The notes under the pieces were generated by a model. It was not told the origin of the DNA, made no database searches, and worked only from the letters and a program-made list of their open reading frames with translations. A stretch of DNA of 34,765 nucleotides from Streptomyces sp. PH10-H1 (GTDB lineage Bacteria > Actinomycetota > Actinomycetes > Streptomycetales > Streptomycetaceae). Shown here one piece after another: positions 15,148 through 22,572 of this stretch. Both the position numbers and the translations under genes were made by a program. The first letter of the stretch is position 1. Every line of letters begins with the position of its first letter. The stretch is taken from positions 17,188 to 51,952 of the forward strand of contig NZ_JASISZ010000059.1 of the NCBI RefSeq assembly GCF_030063355.1, written 5' to 3'.

Positions 15148-16303
15148 AGGGGCCGGCCGTCGAGGACCGGCCACCGGGTCCCGTGTGGCGGCGCGCCTTC
15201 GCGAGCGCTTCGGCGAAGGCGTCCGTCGTGGCGGCGTCGCGCACGGCGATACGCAGCCACCGCGGACCAAGACCGGGGAAGGTGTCCGCGCGGCGGACGG
15301 CGAAGCCGAGTTCGCGCAGCCGCTCCCGGACGGCCGCCGCGTCGGGCAGCCGGATCAGGACGAAGGGACCGGCGGGCTCGCCCGCCACCTCCAGGCCGTC
15401 GAACTCGCGCAGCCGGGTGAGGAGATACGCGCGGCAGGCCGCGATGTCCGCCGCGGCCCGCTCCGCCTCCGCCAGCGCGGCCGGCGCCACGCACGCCTCG
15501 ATGGCGGCCAGCCCCGGTGAGGACACCGCCCACAGCGGCTGCGCCCGCTCCAGCAGGGCGATGCGATCGGCGCCCGCGAGCACGTAGCCGATCCGCAGCC
15601 CGGCCAGGCCCCAGGTCTTGGTGAGACTGCGGAGCACCACGAGGCCGGGTATGTCGCGGCGCGCGGCCAGCGAGGCGGACTCGCCCGGCACGGCGTCCAT
15701 GAACGCCTCGTCGACCACCAGGGTCCGGCCGGGCCGGGCCAGCAGCGCGACCGTGCCGGACGGATGCAGCGCCGAGGTCGGGTTCGTCGGATTGCCGAGG
15801 ACGACGAAGTCGGCGTCCTCGGGAACGGCCGCCGGGTGGAGGCGGAAGCCGTCGGCGGCGTCCAGGACCACCCGGTGCACCAGGTGCCCCGCATCCCGCA
15901 GCGCCGCCTCGGGCTCGGTGAACTGCGGGTGCACCACGACCGCGTGGCGCGGCGCGAAGGCCCGCGCCAGCAGCACGAACGCCTCCGCGGCTCCCGCCGT
16001 CAGCAGCACTTCGTCCGTGCGCCGTCCGTGCCGCAGCGCCACGGCACGGCGGGCTGCCCGCCCATCGGGGTACGCGGCCAGACCGTCGAGCGAAGCGGCG
16101 ATCGTGGCCTTCAGCCACGCCGGGGGCGTACCGGCGCGGACGTTGACGGCGAGGTCGGTCAGCACTTCGCCGTCGTCGCGCACCTCCGCGTCACCGTGGT
16201 GCCGCAGGTCGTAGCCGTCAGAGCCGTCGGTACCGTCGGCGTCGTCGGTGCCTTCAACGCATCCCATGGCGTCAGTGGGAGTGGGCATGGTGACCGTGGC
16301 CAT
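15146..16303 (-). CDS. cobC: CobC/CobD-type PLP-dependent aminotransferase (Rv2231c family)
   Basis: This is a class I/II fold PLP enzyme related to histidinol-phosphate aminotransferase and threonine-phosphate decarboxylase. In cobalamin synthesis, relatives make or supply the (R)-1-amino-2-propanol arm. Visible marks are LAVNVRAGTPPAWL near the start, YPDGRAARRAVALRHGR, the cofactor region VLGNPTNPTSALH and VVDEAFMDAVPGE, and the PLP lysine in SLTKTWGLAGLRIGYV. The longest form has 385 residues from an ATG at 16303, overlapping cbiX by 32 bases. ATGs at 16288 and at 16267 (4 bases after the cbiX stop) are alternatives, and none has a strong ribosome site. The Asp/Gly-rich first 35 residues look non-essential. 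It is the last gene of the cobalamin operon. Decarboxylase or aminotransferase activity cannot be told apart here. Confidence 0.85.
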   Translation of the reverse strand: MATVTMPTPTDAMGCVEGTDDADGTDGSDGYDLRHHGDAEVRDDGEVLTDLAVNVRAGTPPAWLKATIAASLDGLAAYPDGRAARRAVALRHGRRTDEVLLTAGAAEAFVLLARAFAPRHAVVVHPQFTEPEAALRDAGHLVHRVVLDAADGFRLHPAAVPEDADFVVLGNPTNPTSALHPSGTVALLARPGRTLVVDEAFMDAVPGESASLAARRDIPGLVVLRSLTKTWGLAGLRIGYVLAGADRIALLERAQPLWAVSSPGLAAIEACVAPAALAEAERAAADIAACRAYLLTRLREFDGLEVAGEPAGPFVLIRLPDAAAVRERLRELGFAVRRADTFPGLGPRWLRIAVRDAATTDAFAEALAKARRHTGPGGRSSTAGP

Positions 16304-17171
16304 CGGAAGAGTCGCCTGAAGGGTCGTCGGGGTGGTGGTGCGGCTGCTGCGGCATACCGACCCGGTCCTCGAAACCGGGCAGTTCGACGCGGTAGACGCA
16401 GGAGTCGCAGTTCATCCGCAGATCGCCCTTGAGCGTCTCGCGGTAACGCTCCATCACCAGGTCGGCCAGCTCCGGCTCCGGGCCGATGACGTCCGCCTGC
16501 CGCACCTCGGTCTCCGGGTGCGCGGCGGCCCACTCGGCGGCCTGGGCGCGGACCCGGTCCGGCAGGATCCCGGTGAACAGGAAGTACGGCAGCACGACGA
16601 TGCGGCCGGCGCCCAGCTTGCGGCAGCGCTCAAGACCCGCGGGGACGTCCGGCGCGGCCAGCGACACGAACGCGGTCTCCACGCTTGCGTAGCCGCGGCC
16701 CTCCCACAGCAGCCGTGCGACCTTGTAGATCTCGGCGTTGGCGTCCGGGTCGGTCGAACCGCGCCCGACGAGCAGCACCGTGGTGCCGGACCGGTCGTCG
16801 TCACCGAGCACCTCGTTCAGGCGCCGTTCCAGGATGGTCAGCAGGCCCGGGTGCGGGCCGAGCGGACGTCCGTAGGTGTGCGTCGTGCCCGGGTGCCGCT
16901 GCGCCTCGCGCGCCAGAGCCGCCGGAATGTCGCCCTTCGCATGCCCCGCCGACACCAGCACCATCGGTACCGCCGCGAAACTGCGTACGCCCTGCCGCAC
17001 CAGCTCCGCCACGGAGTCGGCCAGCGGCGGCGGCGACAACTCGATGAATCCGCCGCCGACCGGCAGCCCGGGATTCTGCTCGCCGAGCTGCCGGACGAAA
17101 GCGCGGAAGGCTTCGGCTCCGGACTCGTCGCGGGTTCCGTGGCCGACGAGGAGGAGTGCGGGCGGGATCAC
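16272..17171 (-). CDS. cbiX: Sirohydrochlorin chelatase, long CbiX type with CxxC and His-rich tail
   Basis: The product inserts Co2+ (possibly Fe2+) into sirohydrochlorin, the early metal-insertion step. The 299 residues comprise two tandem CbiX-like halves. The first has LLLVGHGTRDESGAEAFRAF with the metal-binding His, and VPMVLVSAGHAKGDIP. The second has TVLLVGRGSTDPDANAEIYK, where the histidine is replaced by Arg, and IVVLPYFLFTGILPDRV. The C-terminal extension contains MNCDSCVYR, the MxCxxC motif known from the long Bacillus megaterium CbiX to bind an Fe-S cluster. The tail has many histidines (PHHHPDD, HGHHAHSH), a likely metal-loading segment. The GTG at 17171 is preceded by AAGGAG. 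It lies 76 bases after cbiGH, the widest gap in the operon. Confidence 0.92.
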   Translation of the reverse strand: MIPPALLLVGHGTRDESGAEAFRAFVRQLGEQNPGLPVGGGFIELSPPPLADSVAELVRQGVRSFAAVPMVLVSAGHAKGDIPAALAREAQRHPGTTHTYGRPLGPHPGLLTILERRLNEVLGDDDRSGTTVLLVGRGSTDPDANAEIYKVARLLWEGRGYASVETAFVSLAAPDVPAGLERCRKLGAGRIVVLPYFLFTGILPDRVRAQAAEWAAAHPETEVRQADVIGPEPELADLVMERYRETLKGDLRMNCDSCVYRVELPGFEDRVGMPQQPHHHPDDPSGDSSDGHGHHAHSH

Positions 17172-17247
17172 AGGGGGTTCTCCTTGGTGAGGGGTGTTTC
17201 GGTGGAGCGTCCGGCGGTGTACTGCGGGCCCGCGCCTGCCGCGCCGG

Positions 17248-18948
17248 TCATGTCTGCCACCGGTAGCCGCGCGGGGTCACCATACGGCCGGCCACGTTGC
17301 GGGTGGCGGTGTTGCCGACGGTCACCACGGTCACCATGTCGACCGTCGTCACATCCAGGTCCGCGATCGTCGTCACCTCGCTGCGCTCGTCAGGCCGGGA
17401 CGCGGCGTGCACAACGCCGACCGGAGTGCTGGGGTGCCGGTGCTCCGCGAGCAGCGACATCGCCTTCGGCAACTGCCAGTCGCGGCCCCGGCTGCGGGGG
17501 TTGTAGAAGGTGACGATCAGATCGGACTCGGCCGCCGCTTTGACCCGGCGCTCGATGACGTCCCAGGGGGTGTGCAGGTCCGACAGGCTGATCGACACAT
17601 GGTCGTGGCCCAGCGGCGCCCCCAGGATCGCGGCGGCGGCGAGCGCGGCCGTCACCCCGGGCACCCCCACGACGTCGATGTCGTCCGCCGCCTCTGCGAG
17701 CGCGGGGGAGGCCATCGCGTAGACACCCGCGTCGCCGCTGCCGATCAGCGCCACCGCATGGCCGGCGCGGGCCTGCGCCACGGCGGTACGGGCCCGCTCC
17801 TCCTCTGCGCCCAGGCCGGATTCCAGGATCCGGGTGCCGGGTCGCAGCAGGTCCCGGATCTGGTCGGCGTACTGGTCCAGGCCGACGATCACCGACGCCC
17901 GGCGCAGCTCCTCGCGGGCCCTCGGAGTCAGCAGATCGCGTGCGCCGGGGCCGAGCCCGACCACCGCGAGCCGGCCGCGCGGACGGCGCCGCGCCACGGC
18001 GGCGGTCGCCATAGCGGGCCCCGCCTGCGGAGCCGACTTCCGCTTGGGCACCAGCAGTTCACCACCGGGCGCCGCTGCGAGCGCCGCCGCCTCGGCGACG
18101 GACGGCGTGCCGACGGCCACCAGCGGCGCGTCCGACGGATTCGGCACGTCGATCGCGGCGAGCCGGGCCGCGTCGTACGTCACCAGCGGCACCCCGAGCC
18201 GCTCCGCGGCCTCGACGATCCCCGCCTCGTCCGCCTTCGCGTCGACGGTCGCCAACGCCGCGACCGAGCGCGGTGAGAGCCCGGCGCCGGCGAGCACGCT
18301 GCCGATCAGGGCCAGCACCTCGTCGGCCGGCACCCCGCGGCTGCCACCGACCCCCACCACCAGCGACGGCGGGCGCAGCACCACGCTGCGGTCATCCGCG
18401 CTGGTCACGCGGTCGGTGACGATGAGTGAGATGTCACTGTCAGTGGTGGCGGTTACGTTGGGTGGCAGAGCAGGAAGGGGGTGGACGCCATGGGGGGTGT
18501 CCAGACGTACGGGGGCACCGTCGAGGATCGCGCGGCTGACGGCCGCGACCGCGCCCTCGACGGGCCAGCCCAGCGTGTCGAGACCGGGCACACCGGTGGC
18601 ATCGGTGGCCGTGGTGATCACCGGCCGGCAGCCCAGTACATCGGCGACGCGCTGCGCCAGATCGTTCGCACCGCCGCCATGGCCGCCCAGCAGGGCTATC
18701 GCGTGCTGACAGGTCTCGTCCACGGTCACGACGCCCGGGTCGGTGTCCTTGCCCCGCAGCAGGGGGGCGAGGAGGCGGACGACGGCGCCGGTGGCGAGGA
18801 AGCACACCAGCTGCTCGCATTCGGCGAAGGCGCGCCCGACCGCCTCGCGGACCGGCCCGTCGTAGATCCGGACATCGTCCGGCCAGGCGGTGGCCAGGTG
18901 TTCACAGCCGCGCTGCCCCGCCGAGGTGGCGGAAATCAGGCCGATCAC
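17248..18948 (-). CDS. cobJ: Fused CbiG (cobalt-precorrin-5A hydrolase) and CbiH/CobJ (precorrin-3B C17-methyltransferase)
   Basis: This 566-residue fusion holds two enzymes. Residues 1 to about 310 are CbiG: VCFLATGAVVRLLAPLLRGK, VTVDETCQHAIALLGGHGGG and the C-terminal half LVVGVGGSRGVPADEVLALI. In the anaerobic route this domain opens the delta-lactone and releases acetaldehyde. Residues from about 325 onward are a SAM-dependent C17-methyltransferase that drives ring contraction: LAVVGLGPGARDLLTPRARE, ALIGSGDAGVYAMASPALAE, DVVGVPGVTAALAAAAILGA and IVTFYNPRSRGRDWQL. A basic linker (PKRKSAPQAGPAMATAAVAR) joins them. The GTG at 18948 has AGGAG 7 bases upstream. It follows cobM after 54 bases. 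The symbol reflects the methyltransferase half; cbiGH would be equally apt. Confidence 0.93.
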   Translation of the reverse strand: MIGLISATSAGQRGCEHLATAWPDDVRIYDGPVREAVGRAFAECEQLVCFLATGAVVRLLAPLLRGKDTDPGVVTVDETCQHAIALLGGHGGGANDLAQRVADVLGCRPVITTATDATGVPGLDTLGWPVEGAVAAVSRAILDGAPVRLDTPHGVHPLPALPPNVTATTDSDISLIVTDRVTSADDRSVVLRPPSLVVGVGGSRGVPADEVLALIGSVLAGAGLSPRSVAALATVDAKADEAGIVEAAERLGVPLVTYDAARLAAIDVPNPSDAPLVAVGTPSVAEAAALAAAPGGELLVPKRKSAPQAGPAMATAAVARRRPRGRLAVVGLGPGARDLLTPRAREELRRASVIVGLDQYADQIRDLLRPGTRILESGLGAEEERARTAVAQARAGHAVALIGSGDAGVYAMASPALAEAADDIDVVGVPGVTAALAAAAILGAPLGHDHVSISLSDLHTPWDVIERRVKAAAESDLIVTFYNPRSRGRDWQLPKAMSLLAEHRHPSTPVGVVHAASRPDERSEVTTIADLDVTTVDMVTVVTVGNTATRNVAGRMVTPRGYRWQT

Positions 18949-19002
18949 AGGGATGCTCCTTCAGTGTGTGGTGCGTTCGGCGGTGCGATGTGTGGGGCGG
19001 TT

Positions 19003-19803
19003 CTATGCCTTGGACTCGCGCAGCGCGCGCCGGGCCACCGGGTCGGCCCTGCGGAAGCCGTGGAAGTGTCCCGGGTGGTACAGGTGCGAGCGGGTGCCGG
19101 CCGCCGCGAGGGCCGGTCCGACGAGGAAGAGGGTGTGCTTCCAGAGCTTGTGCTCCTTGACGGTCTCCTCCAGCGTCGCGATCGTGCAGCGCAGCACCAG
19201 CTCCTCCGGCCACGTCGCCTGGTAGGCGATCACGACCGGGGTCTCCGTCGGATAGCCGCCCTCCAGCAGCTCGGTGACCAGCTGGCCCGACCGGGCGGCC
19301 GAGAGGAACAGCGCCATCGTGGTGCCGTGCCGCGCGAACTCCCGTACCTCCTCGCCCGGCGGCATCGGCGTCTTGCCACCGCCCAGCCGCGTCAGGATCA
19401 CCGACTGCGCGACCTCGGGGATCGTCAGCTCGCGCTGCGCGATGGCCGCGACCGCGGAGAAGGAGGAGACACCCGGAATGATCTCGACCTCGATGCCGAG
19501 CGCGTCGCACCGGTCGACCTGCTCCTGGGTGCCGCCCCACAGCGCCGGGTCGCCGGAGTGGATCCGCGCAACCAGCAGATCCTGTGCCTGCGCCCGCTCA
19601 TAGACCGCGACGACGTCCTCCAGCGACATCGTCGCCGAGTCCAGGATCTCCGCGCCCTCGCGGGCGTGCTCCAGGACCTCCGCCTGCACCAGGCTCGCCG
19701 CCCAGATGACGACGTCGGCGGCCGCGATCGCGCGGGCCGCCCGGAAGGTCAGCAGGTCGGCCGCGCCCGGCCCCGCCCCCACGATGGTCACTTTGCCGGT
19801 CAC
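19003..19803 (-). CDS. cobM: Precorrin-4 C11-methyltransferase CobM/CbiF
   Basis: This SAM-dependent uroporphyrinogen-III-type methyltransferase (266 residues) adds the C11 methyl group to (cobalt-)precorrin-4. Visible marks are the N-terminal glycine motif VTIVGAGPGAADLLTFRAAR, WAASLVQAEVL, RIHSGDPALWGGTQEQVDRC, VEIIPGVSSFSAVAA, and the subfamily stretch LTRLGGGKTPMPPGEEVREF. The start is the GTG at 19803, with a perfect GGAGG 6 bases upstream. Its GTGA overlaps the stop of cobI, so it is translationally coupled. The open frame running upstream to 20298 is an antisense-type extension over cobI and is rejected. Confidence 0.96.
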   Translation of the reverse strand: MTGKVTIVGAGPGAADLLTFRAARAIAAADVVIWAASLVQAEVLEHAREGAEILDSATMSLEDVVAVYERAQAQDLLVARIHSGDPALWGGTQEQVDRCDALGIEVEIIPGVSSFSAVAAIAQRELTIPEVAQSVILTRLGGGKTPMPPGEEVREFARHGTTMALFLSAARSGQLVTELLEGGYPTETPVVIAYQATWPEELVLRCTIATLEETVKEHKLWKHTLFLVGPALAAAGTRSHLYHPGHFHGFRRADPVARRALRESKA

Positions 19804-20528
19804 AGCTTGCCTCCACGGGTGTCCCGGCGGGCGGGAGCGATCAGGGTCGAGAGATAGGGCAGCGGCCCTTCGAGCAGCTCGGCGGCGGGCCGGATCGACT
19901 CCTCGGGCAGCCCGAGCGCCGAACCCCACACGGCGCCCTCGGTCCTGCCGGTCTCCCGCAACGCGGTCGCGACCTCCGCCGCCAGCCGTCCGAACTTGTA
20001 CGCCACGACGGTCCCAGGACCCTCCAGGGCTTCCTTCAGCACCGCCGCCCCGGCCGTGACGGGCACGAGCGTCAACGGCTCGGTCCCCTCCGCCAGTACG
20101 GCCCCGCTGCGCGCGGCCAGATCCTGCATCGCGGTGATGCCGGGGATGGTCTCGACGGCGACGCCGGCGGCCAACTCCCCGACGGTCAACGCGAGATAGG
20201 TGAACGTGGAGTAGACGTTGGGGTCGCCGATCGTCGCGAACGCCACCGTGCCGTGGCACCGCAGCAGCTCGGCCACCTGCTCGCCCGCCGCGTCCCACGC
20301 GGCCTCCCGACGAGCACGGTCGGTCCGCTCGTTGAGCGCGAACACGATCCGTACGACCTTCTCCGGCTCCACGTAGTGCAGCACGGTCGCCTCCGCCCTG
20401 CCCCGTTCAAGGGTGTCCATGACGGGCACGACCACGACCGCCGCCGCCCGCAGCGCGTTCACGCCCTTGACGGTCACCAGCTCCGGATCGCCGGGGCCCA
20501 CCCCGACCCCGATCAGCCGCCCGCTCAT
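19800..20528 (-). CDS. cobI: Precorrin-2 C20-methyltransferase CobI/CbiL
   Basis: The product methylates precorrin-2 (or cobalt-precorrin-2) at C20, the first step specific to corrins. The 242 residues begin MSGRLIGVGVGPGDPELVTV, the family signature. FATIGDPNVYSTFTYLALTV and VETIPGITAMQDLAARSG follow, and the tail is APARRDTRGGKL. The ATG at 20528 has GGAGGGG upstream and overlaps the cobB stop (ATGA), while its own stop overlaps the cobM start (GTGA). The frame stays open up to 20870 through cobB in another frame, but this initiation site and the conserved N-terminus fix the start. Confidence 0.96.
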   Translation of the reverse strand: MSGRLIGVGVGPGDPELVTVKGVNALRAAAVVVVPVMDTLERGRAEATVLHYVEPEKVVRIVFALNERTDRARREAAWDAAGEQVAELLRCHGTVAFATIGDPNVYSTFTYLALTVGELAAGVAVETIPGITAMQDLAARSGAVLAEGTEPLTLVPVTAGAAVLKEALEGPGTVVAYKFGRLAAEVATALRETGRTEGAVWGSALGLPEESIRPAAELLEGPLPYLSTLIAPARRDTRGGKL

Positions 20529-21979
20529 TCGGAACACCCCTCCACCAGTCTTCGGGCCGCGCTCGGAACGGCGGCCCAGTGCACATGCAGATACGAGGCG
20601 TGCACGCCCCCCTGGACGAATCCCTCGACGCGGCGCCCCGGCCGCGTGACGCCCCACGCGGGCGTGGCACCGGCGCCCGGTTCGATCACCGTGCGGTGGA
20701 ACTCGTGTCCCCGTACCCGCGTCCCGGTCTCGGCCAGCACGCTGTCCGAGACCGCCACCGCCTCGCGGTACCCGAGCGTCAGCCGCTCCGACATCCGCGC
20801 CTCGGCGTCCAGCACCCCGCACATCGGCTTTCCGTCCAGCGACCGCGCCAGATACAGCAGTCCCGCGCATTCGGCGGCGACCGGCGCTCCCGAGCCGGCC
20901 AGCGCCGCCACCGCTTTGCGCAGTGGCTCGTTCGCCGACAGCTCGGGGGCGTACATCTCGGGGAAGCCGCCACCGATCACCAATCCGGCGGTTTCGTCCG
21001 GCAGTTGCTCGTCACGCAGCGGGTCGAACGTCACCACCTCCGCGCCGGCCGCCGTCAGCAGCTCCGTATGCTCCGCATAGGAGAACGTGAACGCGGCCCC
21101 GCCCGCGACCGCGACCACGGGGCGCCTGCGGCGGGCCGTTTCCCCTTGCCCGCCCCTTCCCGGAACGAGGGGGCTCGGCCCCCTGGACCCCCGGTCCTCA
21201 AACGCCGGACGGGCCGGGACGGGGTCCGGGGTCCAGGGTTCGGCGGTCAAGGGCGGGGCGCTGCGCGCCAGGGCGAGCAGGCCCTCCAGGTCGCATCCCG
21301 CGCGCACCTGCGCAGCCATCGCGGCCACCGCCGCAACCGCATCGGCCCGTCGCTCGGCGACCGGCACCAGGCCAAGGTGCCGCGACGGGCAACCGACCTG
21401 GTCGGCCCGGAGCAGGGCGCCGAACACCGGGACGCCGGACTCGTCCAGCGCCTCGCGCAGCAGTTCCTCGTGGCGGTCGGAGCCGACCTTGTTGAGGATG
21501 ACGCCCGCGACCCGGACCTCCGGGTCCCAGGACGCGAAGCCGTGTACGAGCGCGGCCACGGACCGGGACTGCGCGGAGGCGTCGACGACCAGCACCACCG
21601 GCGCGCGCAGCAGCTTCGCCACATGGGCGGTCGATGCCAGTTCGCCCTGTCCGGCAGCACCGTCGTACAGACCCATGACGCCCTCGACGACCGCCAGGTC
21701 CGCCCCGGCCGCCCCGTGCAGGAAGAGTGGGGCGACCAGGTCGGGGCCGCACATGAAGGCATCGAGATTCCGCCCCGGGCGGCCGGTCGCGAGTGCGTGG
21801 TAGCCCGGGTCGATGTAGTCCGGGCCGACCTTGTGCGGGGACACGGCGAGGCCGGCCTCTGTGAAGGCCGCCATCAGGCCGGTGGCCACGGTGGTCTTGC
21901 CGCTGCCGGACGACGGCGCGGCGATGACCAGCCGGGGCAGGTGCGCCGCAGCGGTTGCGGCAGGGGCGGACGAGGTCAC
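20525..21979 (-). CDS. cobB: Cobyrinate/hydrogenobyrinate a,c-diamide synthase CobB/CbiA, with an in-frame repeat insertion
   Basis: This ATP- and glutamine-dependent enzyme amidates carboxylates a and c of the corrin ring. Of its 484 residues, about 15-240 form the dethiobiotin-synthetase-like P-loop domain (LVIAAPSSGSGKTTVATGLM, HKVGPDYIDPGYHA, VVEGVMGLYDG). Residues from about 285 onward form a class I glutamine amidotransferase domain with nucleophile Cys371 in VAAECAGLLYLARS and the C-terminal HEFHRTVIEPG. Between the domains, about residues 252-282 (ARPAFEDRGSRGPSPLVPGR and following) are not typical of the family. They coincide with a palindromic DNA element that I recall as an intergenic repeat in Streptomyces. 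The GTG start at 21979 overlaps the cobO stop (GTGA). The insertion keeps the frame, and since it lies in a linker the enzyme is probably active. Confidence 0.94.
   Translation of the reverse strand: MTSSAPAATAAAHLPRLVIAAPSSGSGKTTVATGLMAAFTEAGLAVSPHKVGPDYIDPGYHALATGRPGRNLDAFMCGPDLVAPLFLHGAAGADLAVVEGVMGLYDGAAGQGELASTAHVAKLLRAPVVLVVDASAQSRSVAALVHGFASWDPEVRVAGVILNKVGSDRHEELLREALDESGVPVFGALLRADQVGCPSRHLGLVPVAERRADAVAAVAAMAAQVRAGCDLEGLLALARSAPPLTAEPWTPDPVPARPAFEDRGSRGPSPLVPGRGGQGETARRRRPVVAVAGGAAFTFSYAEHTELLTAAGAEVVTFDPLRDEQLPDETAGLVIGGGFPEMYAPELSANEPLRKAVAALAGSGAPVAAECAGLLYLARSLDGKPMCGVLDAEARMSERLTLGYREAVAVSDSVLAETGTRVRGHEFHRTVIEPGAGATPAWGVTRPGRRVEGFVQGGVHASYLHVHWAAVPSAARRLVEGCSE
21141..21214 (-). 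repeat. Streptomyces-type palindromic intergenic repeat inside cobB
   Basis: On the minus strand the block begins GCCCGTCCGGCGTTTGAGGA and continues through GGGGGTCCAGGGGGC. It contains the inverted repeat AGGGGGC-TCG-GCCCCCT (about 21168-21184). Sequences of this wording are, from memory, scattered in many copies between genes in Streptomyces genomes. Here the block lies wholly within the coding sequence of cobB, in frame and without a stop. Exact ends cannot be set from one copy. Confidence 0.7.
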
Positions 21980-22572
21980 CACTCGATGCCCCGCTGGCCC
22001 TTCTGGCCCGCGTCCATCGGGTGTTTGACCTTGGTCATGTCGGTCACGAGATCGGCGGCCTCGAGCAGCTTCTCGGGCGCGTTCCGGCCGGTGATGATCA
22101 CGTGCTGGGTACCGGGGCGGTCGTTCAGGACCTGGATCACCTCGTCGGTGTCCACCCAGCCCCAGTGCATCGGGTATGCGAACTCGTCCAGCACGTACAG
22201 CTGGTACGCCTCGGCGGCCAGGTCCCGCTTGACCTGCTCCCAGCCCTCCCGGGCCGCCTCCTCGCTGTCGGCGATGTCGCGCTGCACCCAGGACCAGCCC
22301 TCGCCCATCTTGTGCCAGGCGACCGTCCCGCCCTCGCCGGAGTCGCCGAGCACCCGCAGCGCCCGCTCCTCGCCGACCTTCCACTTCGCCGACTTGACGA
22401 ACTGGAACACTCCGACCGGCCAGCCCTGGTTCCAGGCGCGCAGCGCGAGCCCGAAGGCGGCCGTCGACTTCCCCTTGCCGGTGCCCGTGTGCACGATCGT
22501 CAGTGGCCGGTTGCGGCGCTGGCGCGTCGTGAGCCCGTCGTCCGGCACGCTGTTCGGCTGTCCCTGAGGCAT
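21976..22572 (-). CDS. cobO: Corrinoid adenosyltransferase CobO (cob(I)yrinate a,c-diamide adenosyltransferase)
   Basis: The product transfers the 5'-deoxyadenosyl group of ATP to Co(I) of the corrin ring. The 198-residue protein is of the CobA/CobO/BtuR P-loop type: a flexible N-terminus (PNSVPDDGLTTRQRRNRP), the Walker A motif GTGKGKST at residues 30-37, ALRAWNQGWPVGVFQFVKS, YQLYVLDEFAYPMHWGWVD, and the end motif VTDMTKVKHPMDAGQKGQRG. The ATG start shares one base with the chelatase stop (TAATG), and its stop overlaps the cobB start, placing it firmly in the coupled chain. Confidence 0.97.
   Translation of the reverse strand: MPQGQPNSVPDDGLTTRQRRNRPLTIVHTGTGKGKSTAAFGLALRAWNQGWPVGVFQFVKSAKWKVGEERALRVLGDSGEGGTVAWHKMGEGWSWVQRDIADSEEAAREGWEQVKRDLAAEAYQLYVLDEFAYPMHWGWVDTDEVIQVLNDRPGTQHVIITGRNAPEKLLEAADLVTDMTKVKHPMDAGQKGQRGIEW

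Noticed and set aside
13086..15587. 833-codon + strand frame within and beyond the kinase fusion
   Set aside because: It is a +1 shadow of the solute-binding domain with Arg/Pro/His-rich low complexity, continuing into the antisense of cobC.
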